Shown here piece by piece: positions 27,556 through 35,690 of a stretch of DNA of 48,899 nucleotides; within the stretch, counting starts at the first letter, position 1; each line of letters opens with the position of its first letter. Origin of the DNA: Gammaproteobacteria bacterium (lineage in GTDB: Bacteria > Pseudomonadota > Gammaproteobacteria > Thiomicrospirales > Thiomicrospiraceae); contig JACXUY010000008.1 of NCBI GenBank assembly GCA_014763665.1, positions 1-48,899 of the forward strand, read 5' to 3'. The notes under the pieces were generated by a model, which was not told where the DNA came from, ran no database searches, and worked only from the letters and a program-made list of their open reading frames with translations. The position numbers were made by a program, and so were the translations under genes.

Positions 27556-28899
27556 ATGTCTGAAACTTTAGAAAAAGTTGCTGTACAGACCGAAGAAAGT
27601 CGCACGCAAACGCGTCGTGCTTTCATTAAAGGCGGTTTGGCAGTAGCGGGTACGGTGATGTTCACCAAAGCAGCAGAAGCTGCTTACGACCCTAAATCTG
27701 CCGTTAAAGCTTACGCTGGCAAAAAAGAGATCACTGACGTACTAACTGACGGTCCACAGCGCCGCATGTTAGGTAAAGGCATTATGTCTTCTACCTACAG
27801 CATGCCATCTGTGTACGAAAAAGAAGTACGTAAGCGCACATTAGAGTGGTTAACACCAGATACATTGGCAACTATCTCAATGACGCCAATCCAAAGCATG
27901 CATGGTATGATTGTGCCAAACGGCCTGCATTTTGACCGTTTCCACGGTGGTGCACCAGACATCGATCCTGCTACGCACAAGCTTGTTATTCATGGTTTGG
28001 TTGAGCGTCCTTTGATGTTCACAATGGATGACTTGAAGCGCATGCCATCTGTGACACGTATTCACTTCCTAGAGTGCCCTGCTAACGGTGCGTTAGAGTG
28101 GAAAGGTATTCAAGTAAACTCGGTTCAATGGACTCACGGCATGATGTCATGTTCAGAATGGACTGGCGTACCTTTGTCGGTGTTACTGAAAGAAGCAGGC
28201 GTTAAGCCAGAAGGCAAATGGTTACTTCCTGAGGGAGCTGACGCATCTGGTCTGGTTCGTTCTATCCCGATGGAAATTGCACTCGATGACTGTATGGTTG
28301 CTTATGCCATGAATGGGGAAGCATTACGTCCAGGTCAAGGTTACCCAATTCGTCTGGTTGTTCCAGGTTGTGAAGGAAACATGTGGGTGAAATACCTGCG
28401 CCGTATCAAAGTGACTGACAAGCCACTTCACCACCGTGAAGAATCTTCGAAATACTCAGAATTGATGCCAGATGGCACCATTCAGCGTTTCTCTTGGGTT
28501 CAAGAAACCAACTCGGTTATCACTTACCCATCGCCAGACTACAAAATGTCAGGTCCAGGTCGTTACGTTGCTAAAGGTATCGCTTGGTCAGGCCGCGGTC
28601 GCATTACTCATGTTGACGTTTCCCTTGACGGAGGTAGAAACTGGAAAGAAGCTAAATTCACTTCAGTTGCATTGCCTAAAGCTTGGACACGTTTTGAGTT
28701 TGAATTCGACTGGGATGGCTCAGAAATGTTACTAATGAGCCGTGCTACTGACGAAACGGGTTATGTACAGCCACCAATGGCACAACTACGAAATGCTGTC
28801 GGTACCAACGGTGTTTACCACCGTACAGCGATGGTAACCTGGTTAATTCACGATTGGAAAGGCAACCGTGCAGGGGAGATTGAGAATGTCCAGTTCTAA
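27556..28899 (+). CDS. soxC: Sulfane dehydrogenase molybdenum subunit SoxC
   Basis: The 447-residue precursor starts with a twin-arginine signal (TRRAFIKGG), as expected for a periplasmic molybdoenzyme. The sulfite-oxidase-fold core has FLECPANGALEW with the presumed Mo ligand Cys174, then THGMMSCSEWTGVPLS and PGCEGNMWVKYLRRIKV. A C-terminal immunoglobulin-like dimerisation domain follows. With SoxD it oxidises SoxY-bound sulfane sulfur. AAGGAG precedes the ATG. The last 14 bp overlap soxD. The soxXYZAB genes are not in this window. Confidence 0.95.
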   Translation: MSETLEKVAVQTEESRTQTRRAFIKGGLAVAGTVMFTKAAEAAYDPKSAVKAYAGKKEITDVLTDGPQRRMLGKGIMSSTYSMPSVYEKEVRKRTLEWLTPDTLATISMTPIQSMHGMIVPNGLHFDRFHGGAPDIDPATHKLVIHGLVERPLMFTMDDLKRMPSVTRIHFLECPANGALEWKGIQVNSVQWTHGMMSCSEWTGVPLSVLLKEAGVKPEGKWLLPEGADASGLVRSIPMEIALDDCMVAYAMNGEALRPGQGYPIRLVVPGCEGNMWVKYLRRIKVTDKPLHHREESSKYSELMPDGTIQRFSWVQETNSVITYPSPDYKMSGPGRYVAKGIAWSGRGRITHVDVSLDGGRNWKEAKFTSVALPKAWTRFEFEFDWDGSEMLLMSRATDETGYVQPPMAQLRNAVGTNGVYHRTAMVTWLIHDWKGNRAGEIENVQF

Positions 28900-29974
28900 C
28901 AAAACACTATTAAGCCTCGCAATCGCGACTGCACTGCTGAGCTTGTCGGGTTGTAATGACGATAACAAATCGTCAACGGGCGCTAGCTCAGCACCAACTG
29001 CTGGCAAGAGCACTGCTGCGGCGCCCAGCAAGTCGATGGAAGACATCATTATTGACGTTTATGGTGGCTATGGTCGTGGTGACGAAAAACATCGTTACCT
29101 TGATGCCGAGCTGAATGCTGGCAAATTCGGTACTTTTAAAGACCGTCGTGACCCTAACCACCCTTACTCGTCAGAAGTTGATGATAAGATTGACGGTGGT
29201 AACAAAGGCAATTCTGCATGTAAAGTACCTAAAGCGTTCAACACTGTGTGGGAAAATGCTGAACGCAACCTGAATGCAGAGCAGCACTTTTACGGTTATG
29301 GTACACCCATCGCTGAGGCCGCAATGAAAAAGTGGGATATTAACGTCTATCCTGATGGTGAAGGCTTGCCAGCAAAAGGCGTTGGTATGACCATTGCAGA
29401 AGGCGAAAAAATGTACCTAACTTACTGTGCGATGTGTCACGGTGAGTTTGCTGAAGGTGCTAAAGGCTACCTACCACTCGTTGGTGGATCTTTAGACATG
29501 GCAGCTGCTGACCCAACAGAGCCTAACAAGTTCCGTACTTTGGGTAATTACTGGCCATATTTAACGTCATTCTATGACTATATCGTACGTGCTATGCCAT
29601 TCTTCGCTCCTGTGAACGAGTCGATCGGTGAGGCAGGTTACCTAGGTATTACTGGCTTTATTGCCTTTGCAGAGGGTTTGACCTACGATGGTGGCAAAAA
29701 TCTTCAGGAAGACACCTTCTTCGACAGCGAGATGTTGATGAAAGTCAGCAAAGAAATGCCAAACGCGGATAAATTCTTCTGTGACGACCGTCCCACAACG
29801 CATACAGTTCGTTGTATGACCAACTGTGATGATTCGGTGGTTGGTGATGGTAAAGGTAATACCAAAAACTTCCAACGTGCGTTGATTGGACCTGATGGTA
29901 AGCCTCAGTACAACGTACTGCAACGTGAAGACGGCGCAGACGTGGCAGCTGGTGTTGGTAAGGGAGACCACTAA
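28886..29974 (+). CDS. soxD: Cytochrome c subunit SoxD of sulfane dehydrogenase, monohaem lipoprotein form
   Basis: The 362 residues start with a lipoprotein signal ending LSLSGC (Cys23), followed by a Ser/Thr/Ala linker. One haem site is present, C181-AMC-H185, in the SoxD context EKMYLTYCAMCHGEFAEG, then NYWPYLTSFYDYIVRAMPF. No second CxxCH exists, unlike the dihaem SoxD of Paracoccus. About 80 residues between the linker and haem domain (DVYGGYGRGDEKHRYLD onward) are unfamiliar to me. It accepts electrons from SoxC. GGGGAG lies before the ATG inside soxC. Confidence 0.9.
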   Translation: MSSSNKTLLSLAIATALLSLSGCNDDNKSSTGASSAPTAGKSTAAAPSKSMEDIIIDVYGGYGRGDEKHRYLDAELNAGKFGTFKDRRDPNHPYSSEVDDKIDGGNKGNSACKVPKAFNTVWENAERNLNAEQHFYGYGTPIAEAAMKKWDINVYPDGEGLPAKGVGMTIAEGEKMYLTYCAMCHGEFAEGAKGYLPLVGGSLDMAAADPTEPNKFRTLGNYWPYLTSFYDYIVRAMPFFAPVNESIGEAGYLGITGFIAFAEGLTYDGGKNLQEDTFFDSEMLMKVSKEMPNADKFFCDDRPTTHTVRCMTNCDDSVVGDGKGNTKNFQRALIGPDGKPQYNVLQREDGADVAAGVGKGDH

Positions 29975-29984
29975 CACCAGTCAG

Positions 29985-30017
29985 AACTCTGAGTGCTTTG
30001 GCACTCAGAGTTTCTTC
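29985..30017 (+). terminator. Strong terminator after soxCD
   Basis: AACTCTGAGTGC at 29985-29996 pairs perfectly with GCACTCAGAGTT around TTTG, followed by a T-rich tract. Confidence 0.9.
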
Positions 30018-30052
30018 TCACTAGCCTATACCTTCTTTATCCATAAACCTAT

Positions 30053-30079
30053 TGCCTAGGCAGTAAGCTTATCGATAAG
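30053..30079. promoter_or_regulatory. Two adjacent palindromes upstream of moaA
   Basis: TGCCTAGGCA at 30053-30062 and CTTATCGATAAG at 30068-30079, separated by 5 bp and ending 27 bp before the moaA ATG. They may be operator sites or leader structure. I could not place a clear promoter. Confidence 0.4.
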
Positions 30080-30106
30080 GATAACCTCCTTGGAGTGTCA
30101 TGTATT

Positions 30107-31105
30107 ATGAACAGCCTCATTGACCCCTTCAATCGTAAAATCGAATATCTGCGCATTTCAGTGACTGATAAGTGCAACTACCGCTGCAGTTACTGCATGC
30201 CCGAACAGGGCGCGCACCCTGAAGGCAATCACAGTGAATACCTGAGCTATGACGAGTTAGCACGTATTGCTAAAGTTTTCGCTGAATTAGGTGTATGGAA
30301 ATTTCGTCTGACGGGTGGTGAACCACTCATTCGCAAAAACCTGCACGAGCTGGCTAGCAAAATTAGCGCACTACCTGGTGTAAAAGACATTGCTCTATCG
30401 ACCAATGCTGAGCGCTTGGCTGATCAAGCACAGGCGCTCTTGAACGCTGGTGTGAAACGTGCGAATGTTTCTATTGATACGCTCGACCCAGTAAAATTTG
30501 AACGCATTACTCGCGGCGGCAATTTGGCGAGGGTAAAAGCTGGCATTGATGCTGCCATTGCGGTGGGCATGACGCCTATCAAACTGAACATGGTGGTGAT
30601 GAAGAACACTAACTTCGATGACATCCCCGCCATGCTGGATTATGCCATTGAGAAAGGCGCTTACTTGCGTTTTATCGAAACTATGCCTATTGGTTCTGCT
30701 GGTATCAGCGTCATGGATGAGCATGTCTCGGCTGAACGCATTTTAGCTAAAGTGAAAGAACATCTAGGCAAAGAGCTTATCCCCTTCGTTGACACTAAAG
30801 AAGCTGGACCAGCACGTGTGTTCAAAGTAGCACATAGCGACGCCAAAATTGGTGTCATTTCGGCCGTTTCACAACATTTTTGCGAAACCTGTAACCGCGT
30901 GCGCTTAACCGCACGTGGCGTATTAGCACTTTGCCTAGGTCAAGAAGACTCAGTCGATTTACGCGCGCCTTTGCGTGCAGGCGCCAGTGATGATGACATG
31001 AAGGCCATTGTTTTAGCCGCCATTGCCAAAAAACCAGAGCGTCATCATTTCAACGAAAACCGACACAATATCCAATTCAGACAAATGGTTAGCTTAGGAG
31101 GCTAG
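30107..31105 (+). CDS. moaA: GTP 3',8-cyclase MoaA
   Basis: The 332-residue radical SAM enzyme has C23-x3-C27-x2-C30 in TDKCNYRCSYCMP for the SAM-binding cluster, and C259, C262 and C276 (HFCETCNRVRLTARGVLALC) for the substrate-binding cluster. The C terminus ends in the essential Gly-Gly. It makes the first molybdenum cofactor intermediate from GTP with MoaC. I prefer ATG 30107 over a GTG four codons earlier, which would overlap the ribosome binding site. moaD follows 4 bp later. Confidence 0.96.
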   Translation: MNSLIDPFNRKIEYLRISVTDKCNYRCSYCMPEQGAHPEGNHSEYLSYDELARIAKVFAELGVWKFRLTGGEPLIRKNLHELASKISALPGVKDIALSTNAERLADQAQALLNAGVKRANVSIDTLDPVKFERITRGGNLARVKAGIDAAIAVGMTPIKLNMVVMKNTNFDDIPAMLDYAIEKGAYLRFIETMPIGSAGISVMDEHVSAERILAKVKEHLGKELIPFVDTKEAGPARVFKVAHSDAKIGVISAVSQHFCETCNRVRLTARGVLALCLGQEDSVDLRAPLRAGASDDDMKAIVLAAIAKKPERHHFNENRHNIQFRQMVSLGG

Positions 31106-31109
31106 TAGG

Positions 31110-31355
31110 TTGCTGGTACGTTATTTCGCTTCACTGCGCGAACAATTAGGCTGTGATTCCGAACAGATTAACTCCTCTGCAACCACTGTAGAGCAACTCA
31201 TTAGCGAACTCTCACAACGTGGCGAACTCTGGCAACAGTTGCTGGCTGACAACAGTCGCCTGCAAATTGCCGTTAACCAAGCCATTGCCCGACGTAATAG
31301 TCCTTTACAGCCGGAAGATGAAGTAGCCTTCTTCCCTCCCGTTACGGGAGGTTAA
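31110..31355 (+). CDS. moaD: Molybdopterin synthase sulfur carrier subunit MoaD
   Basis: The 81-residue ubiquitin-fold protein starts MLVRYFASLREQLG and ends FFPPVTGG; the terminal Gly-Gly is thiocarboxylated to donate sulfur. The start is a TTG, supported by GGAGG eight bases upstream at the end of moaA. moaE begins at the very next base after the stop. Confidence 0.94.
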   Translation: MLVRYFASLREQLGCDSEQINSSATTVEQLISELSQRGELWQQLLADNSRLQIAVNQAIARRNSPLQPEDEVAFFPPVTGG

Positions 31356-31832
31356 ATGGCTATTCCCGTAACCATCCGTGTGCAGACTGAAGACTTTGAT
31401 GTCTCGACAGAGCTCAAACAGCTGAGTGCAAATGATAAAACTGTGGGGGCGTTAGTCAGTTTTGTTGGCTTGGTACGCGACATCAACGAAGGACAAAGCA
31501 TTCAAGCCATGACGCTGGAACACTATCCAGGCATGACAGAAAAAGCGTTACACGAAATTGTCCAAGCGGCACAACAACGCTGGCCACTTCAGGGCGTCAC
31601 CATTATTCACCGCATTGGTGACCTATTACCGAGCGATCAAATCGTATTGGTCATCACCGCCAGTCGTCACCGTCATGCTGCTTTCGAGTCTGCTGACTTT
31701 CTGATGGATTTTTTAAAGTCAAAAGCGCCGTTTTGGAAAAAAGAAAATACACCTGAGGGTTCACGCTGGGTTGATGCGCGTGAAAGCGACGAAGTTGCTT
31801 TAGCGCGTTGGAACAACGCGCACGCACTTTAG
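31356..31832 (+). CDS. moaE: Molybdopterin synthase catalytic subunit MoaE
   Basis: The 158 residues include GALVSFVGLVRD, LEHYPGMTEK, ASRHRHAAFES and KSKAPFWKKE, the last containing the catalytic Lys pair. It converts cyclic pyranopterin monophosphate to molybdopterin with MoaD. GGAGG four bases upstream lies inside moaD's last codons, so translation is coupled. Confidence 0.95.
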   Translation: MAIPVTIRVQTEDFDVSTELKQLSANDKTVGALVSFVGLVRDINEGQSIQAMTLEHYPGMTEKALHEIVQAAQQRWPLQGVTIIHRIGDLLPSDQIVLVITASRHRHAAFESADFLMDFLKSKAPFWKKENTPEGSRWVDARESDEVALARWNNAHAL

Positions 31833-31877
31833 TAGAATTTCAGCAGAAAGCGCACTCTTTTCACTGGTCTTATCCCT

Positions 31878-31883
31878 TATAAT
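31878..31883 (+). promoter_or_regulatory. Candidate -10 element for moeA-moaC
   Basis: A perfect TATAAT stands 188 bp before the moeA start. No good -35 lies 16-18 bp upstream, so activation may need another factor. Confidence 0.4.
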
Positions 31884-31948
31884 ACTCACCAGATTCTAGG
31901 CAAACAAGGCAAGGTACTTCTAACAAGCTCATTTCGTTGAATTTCTAG

Positions 31949-32069
31949 AGTCCCTAAACTTTCTGCCTCTGGTGGAAGGGATTAAATAAAAAAGTTATGT
32001 GAAATTGTCTTTCTACCCTTCCCCCAGACCCCCATCCCGTTAAGGTTTTTAGAGGTGACCGTAACTTTT
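31949..32069 (+). promoter_or_regulatory. Structured leader of moeA, possible cis-acting RNA
   Basis: An extended hairpin can form at 31949-31983 (AGTCC/GGATT, CTTTC/GGAAG, GCC/GGT with a TCT loop). Downstream, AAAAGTTATG at 31990-31999 can pair with CGTAACTTTT at 32060-32069, which ends right before the moeA ATG. Such pairing could control ribosome access. I cannot assign it to the known Moco RNA motif from sequence alone. Confidence 0.4.
32016..32038 (-). other. G-quadruplex-type tract in the moeA leader
   Basis: The plus strand has four C runs (CCC, CCCCC, CCCCC, CCC) separated by 2, 3 and 2 bases. The minus strand, which is the template for moeA, therefore has four G runs with short loops, a strong quadruplex pattern. 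Confidence 0.6.
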
Positions 32070-32070
32070 G

Positions 32071-33282
32071 ATGCAACCAACTATTCTTTCTGTTGAACAA
32101 GCACAACAACAACTGCTCAATCAGTTAACCGCCATCGCTACGAGCGAAATCTGTTCCTTGCATCTAGCCACTTGGCGCGTATTAGCAGAGCCGATTATCA
32201 GCACTGTTGGCATCCCCATTAATCATTTATCCATGATGGATGGCTATGCCGTTAACAGCCAACAAACTCGATTTGATCTACCGTTAAAGGTTAGTCAACG
32301 CATTGCCGCTGGGGAAGTCCCAACAGAACCTCTAGCGATGGGTACAGCTGCCCGCATTTTTACTGGTGCCATGTTGCCCGAAGGTGCTGACGCCATCGTC
32401 ATGCAAGAACAGACAGAATCTGATTCAGACGGAAACCTGATCATTAAACACATTCCCCAAATGGGGCAGCACATTCGACCAGCGCATTCAGAAATTCATC
32501 CCGGACAACAGCTACTAGCTGCTGGAACGCGACTGAGCCCTCAAGCCATTGCTTTGTGCGCGAGCGTAGGTATCAGCCAACTTACCGTCTACCGACCATT
32601 GACAGTCGGCCTGCTTGTCACTGGCAGCGAGCTCGTTGAGCCTGGACAGCCACTAACGGCTGGTAAAACCTATAACGCCAATCTGTATTTAATCGAATCG
32701 CTGCTACGCTCTTATGGTTATGAAGTGACCAGTTTAGGCGTTGTCGCCGATGACCTAGCCACAACGAAACAACGCTTACTGGATGCAGCCAGCTTTGATG
32801 CAATTATTACCACGGGAGGCGTATCAGTCGGTGAAGAAGATCATGTCCGTCAAGCAGTCAGTGAGCTGGGTCAAATTGACGCTTGGCGAGTGCGCATGAA
32901 ACCCGGGAAACCCTTTGCTTTTGGTCAAGTGAAACAAACACCCTATTTTGGTTTACCCGGCAACCCAGTTTCGGCTTTTGCGACTTTTCATTTATTTGTT
33001 TTGCCCGCGTTACGCCGTTTACAAGGACTCCCCGATATGCTCATTGAACCAGAACTCATCCCCGCCGACTTTAACATTCAAATCGGTGATCGACGAGAGT
33101 ATCTTCGCGCTAAGGTAGTTAACCATGCAGGCGTGCGCCGTTTACACCTTCATCCGAATCAAAACTCATCCGTATTAGCTTCTACCGTTTGGGCCGATGG
33201 CTTTGCAGTCGTACCAGAAAGTACGCAAGTGAATACTGGTGATATGATTACGTTTATTCCATTTCATCTTTACCGTCAATAG
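32071..33282 (+). CDS. moeA: Molybdopterin molybdenumtransferase MoeA
   Basis: The 404-residue protein has MMDGYAV, ARIFTGAMLPEGADAIVMQEQ, VTGSELVEPGQ, TTGGVSVGEEDHV, MKPGKPFAFG and GLPGNPVSAFATF, all MoeA landmarks. It inserts molybdate into adenylylated molybdopterin. The ATG at 32071 directly follows an in-frame TTG. The nearest ribosome-binding-like sequence (AGAGGTGA) is about 12 bases away, which is long. moaC follows after 9 bp. Confidence 0.96.
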   Translation: MQPTILSVEQAQQQLLNQLTAIATSEICSLHLATWRVLAEPIISTVGIPINHLSMMDGYAVNSQQTRFDLPLKVSQRIAAGEVPTEPLAMGTAARIFTGAMLPEGADAIVMQEQTESDSDGNLIIKHIPQMGQHIRPAHSEIHPGQQLLAAGTRLSPQAIALCASVGISQLTVYRPLTVGLLVTGSELVEPGQPLTAGKTYNANLYLIESLLRSYGYEVTSLGVVADDLATTKQRLLDAASFDAIITTGGVSVGEEDHVRQAVSELGQIDAWRVRMKPGKPFAFGQVKQTPYFGLPGNPVSAFATFHLFVLPALRRLQGLPDMLIEPELIPADFNIQIGDRREYLRAKVVNHAGVRRLHLHPNQNSSVLASTVWADGFAVVPESTQVNTGDMITFIPFHLYRQ

Positions 33283-33291
33283 AGAAACAGC

Positions 33292-33777
33292 ATGAGCCAC
33301 CAAACCCTAACCCATTTAAATGACCAAGGCGAAGCCCATATGGTCGATGTTGGCGATAAAGCCATTACCAGCCGCGAAGCAACCGCTCAAGCATGGGTAT
33401 ATATGCAGAATGAAACACTGCAAGCCATCTTATCAGCACAACTTAAAAAAGGAGATGTGCTTGCCACCGCGCGCATTGCTGGCATCCAAGCAGCAAAAAA
33501 AACCTGGGAACTCATTCCCTTATGCCACCCCCTGATGATTACTAAAGTCAATATAGAATTGCTTCCACATCCAGAGCTAGGCGCCATTGAAATTATCGGC
33601 AAGTGCAGAGTGGTCGGACAGACAGGCATTGAAATGGAAGCCCTCACTGCAGTCAGCGTCGCAGCGCTAACCATTTATGACATGTGCAAAGCTATGGATA
33701 GAGGCATGACGATCAAGGATATCCAACTACGTGAAAAAAAAGGCGGAAAATCCGGACATTGGCAAGCACAGCAATAA
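33292..33777 (+). CDS. moaC: Cyclic pyranopterin monophosphate synthase MoaC
   Basis: The 161 residues contain [53 protein letters not shown] and [17 protein letters not shown], including the conserved Lys and His of the active site. It completes the MoaA reaction. It ends the moeA-moaC pair and converges on tcdA with an 11-bp gap. No moaB or mogA is in the window. Confidence 0.96.
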   Translation: MSHQTLTHLNDQGEAHMVDVGDKAITSREATAQAWVYMQNETLQAILSAQLKKGDVLATARIAGIQAAKKTWELIPLCHPLMITKVNIELLPHPELGAIEIIGKCRVVGQTGIEMEALTAVSVAALTIYDMCKAMDRGMTIKDIQLREKKGGKSGHWQAQQ

Positions 33778-33788
33778 GCGATAAGTAG

Positions 33789-34511
33789 TTAAGATTCAAT
33801 AATCGCACGCAGCAACTCGCCCGCTAACAAGGTACCAAATAAGGCAGGCATATAGCTAATGGTACCATTGACCGCACGCATTCTGCCCTCGCCTGCTGGC
33901 TCTAATGGACCAGTAGCACGAGGCAGCTCATCCGACACCACGACCGTAACACCCTTACCAACGCCTGATTTTCGCAAACGCTGACGGACCGCTCTGGCTA
34001 AAGCACAACCCGATGTTTGCATTAAATCACAGACACGCACAGCACGCACATCCAAACGTCTCCCCGCTCCCATGCTACTAAACGTCGGAAGTGACAATTG
34101 ATGCGCGGCAAGTAGCAGAGCCACCTTGCAGTTAACACTATCAATGGCATCGACTAAATAATCTGGTTGAAGCTGTTGCAATAGCTCATAAGCATCATGA
34201 CAAACCATTTGCGCAAATACTTCAACCTGACAATCCGGATTAATCGACAAAATTCGATCCCGCATCACCTCAGCCTTTAACAAACCAATCGTGGACTGCA
34301 AAGCAACTAACTGGCGATTCAGGTTAGACAAGGTCACACGATCCATGTCAATCAAGGTAATACGTCCGATGCCTGCTCTCGCTAGTGCTTCAGCGACATG
34401 ACCACCGACACCGCCAACACCCGCCAAAAGAACATGAGTTGCTTGTAATTTGGCCACGCACACATCACCCACCAATAGTCGCGTGCGTACTAACCAATCC
34501 TGATCACTCAT
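33789..34511 (-). CDS. tcdA: tRNA threonylcarbamoyladenosine dehydratase (TcdA/CsdL, E1-like)
   Basis: The 240 residues have the ATP-binding GVGGVGGHVAEALARAG, the E1-like DMDRVTLSNLNRQ, VDAIDSVNCKVAL and GTISYMPALFG. GCALARAVRQRLRKSGV is typical of TcdA. The enzyme cyclises t6A37 of tRNA to ct6A using ATP. MoeB/ThiF relatives also act on MoaD, and the moa genes are near, but the lack of the zinc CxxC pairs argues for TcdA. It overlaps the end of tatD by 8 bp. Confidence 0.86.
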   Translation of the reverse strand: MSDQDWLVRTRLLVGDVCVAKLQATHVLLAGVGGVGGHVAEALARAGIGRITLIDMDRVTLSNLNRQLVALQSTIGLLKAEVMRDRILSINPDCQVEVFAQMVCHDAYELLQQLQPDYLVDAIDSVNCKVALLLAAHQLSLPTFSSMGAGRRLDVRAVRVCDLMQTSGCALARAVRQRLRKSGVGKGVTVVVSDELPRATGPLEPAGEGRMRAVNGTISYMPALFGTLLAGELLRAIIES

Positions 34512-35238
34512 CGTTCAAGCTCCATAAATGACACCAATTAACATAAAGTTGTTGAGACAAGCTCTCTGGGGATACGTCCAAGACGCTCGCAAGCACCGTT
34601 AAATAAGGCAATAAATCATTAGGGCTAGCTAGCTGATAACCTGAGCGCAACAAGGGAGCATCAGACTCTAGATGTATCATGCTCACATCCAAAGAGCGCA
34701 GTAGCTGAATTCTTTTGTCTGACAACTGAGTTAACAACCGTGGTCCAATACCCAAATGAAAACCTAATGCCTGCCATCGCTGCGCCTGCACCAATGAGCC
34801 TGAAAAGGCATGCACAAAACCACCTTTAAGCCCACACATTGAGCGAATCAAGCGGTAACAATGCTCTTTATCATTTACACAATGCAAACTTAATAAGCGG
34901 CCATATTCGTACGCATAGTGTAACTGTCGTTGAAAAACAGCTAACTGATCAAACTCCGACGGATGACCATGCGAACCATCTAAACCAACTTCTCCAATGA
35001 CAATTCGATGATCTTGACCTAACAAGCTTTCGAATGCAGACCAATCCACCACAACATCAGCAAACCAAGGATGCACCCCTAAAGCCAGACGCCAAGCATC
35101 GGATAAATGAGATAATCTGTGCAGGCACAAAGACCAATCAGTGGGTTGTGTTGTAACCGCCAATCCACCAGCCAACGCCTGATTAGGCAACCAATCTGGA
35201 GCAAGCGCACTCAAATGAAAATGGCTATCGAAGATCAT
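34504..35238 (-). CDS. TatD-family metal-dependent hydrolase
   Basis: The 244 residues show DSHFHL at the N terminus, ALGVHPWF, IGEVGLDGS, LHCVNDKEH, HAFSGS and LESDAPLL, the ordered metal ligands of the TatD amidohydrolase family. Members are 3'-5' DNA exonucleases or D-aminoacyl-tRNA-type deacylases; which applies is unclear. No ribosome binding site is visible, and a -10-like TATAGT on the minus strand ends only 7 bp before the ATG, so the mRNA could be leaderless. Confidence 0.88.
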   Translation of the reverse strand: MIFDSHFHLSALAPDWLPNQALAGGLAVTTQPTDWSLCLHRLSHLSDAWRLALGVHPWFADVVVDWSAFESLLGQDHRIVIGEVGLDGSHGHPSEFDQLAVFQRQLHYAYEYGRLLSLHCVNDKEHCYRLIRSMCGLKGGFVHAFSGSLVQAQRWQALGFHLGIGPRLLTQLSDKRIQLLRSLDVSMIHLESDAPLLRSGYQLASPNDLLPYLTVLASVLDVSPESLSQQLYVNWCHLWSLNDE

Positions 35239-35259
35239 AAAACAGACTATAAGGTATAA

Positions 35260-35286
35260 AAAAACCGAGCGAGTGCTCGGTTTTTC
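35260..35286 (-). terminator. Terminator of the alpha operon after rplQ
   Basis: AAAACCGAGC at 35261-35270 pairs with GCTCGGTTTT around GAGT. On the minus strand it ends in a run of seven T just past rplQ. Confidence 0.92.
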
Positions 35287-35299
35287 ATATCACATCGAC

Positions 35300-35674
35300 T
35301 TATTCAGTCGCTGCGTCTGGACGATCTACCATTTCGATAATCGCCATAGGTGCAGCATCACCAGCACGCTGACCAATTTTCAAAATGCGTAGGTAACCAC
35401 CTGGACGTGTTTTGAAGCGAGGACCGATATCAGTAAATAATTTACCCACAACAGCAGCATCACGAGTGCGAGCAAATGCAATACGACGATTGTGAACAGA
35501 GTCCACTTTAGCCAAAGTAATTAATGGCTCAGCATACATACGCAACTCTTTTGCTTTAGGCAAAGTGGTACGGATAACTTCATGCTCCATCAACGCATTG
35601 GTTAAATTTTGAAACATCGCTTTACGATGTGAACTATTGCGGTTAAATTTACGACCGCGATTCATGTGACGCAT
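35300..35674 (-). CDS. rplQ: 50S ribosomal protein L17
   Basis: The 124 residues start [20 protein letters not shown] and contain [19 protein letters not shown], the L17 core. It is the last gene of the alpha operon, 16 bp after rpoA and directly before the terminator. The acidic tail RPDAATE is normal for the family. Confidence 0.97.
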   Translation of the reverse strand: MRHMNRGRKFNRNSSHRKAMFQNLTNALMEHEVIRTTLPKAKELRMYAEPLITLAKVDSVHNRRIAFARTRDAAVVGKLFTDIGPRFKTRPGGYLRILKIGQRAGDAAPMAIIEMVDRPDAATE

Positions 35675-35690
35675 GTTAAATGCCCCCTAA

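Noticed and set aside
31884-32070. Firm call of a Moco riboswitch before moeA
   Set aside because: The leader is structured and well placed, but I cannot match the conserved Moco RNA core by eye.
33789-34511. MoeB (MoaD adenylyltransferase) instead of TcdA
   Set aside because: The moa genes are adjacent, but the zinc-binding CxxC pairs of MoeB are missing and GCALARAVRQRLRK and the C terminus match TcdA.
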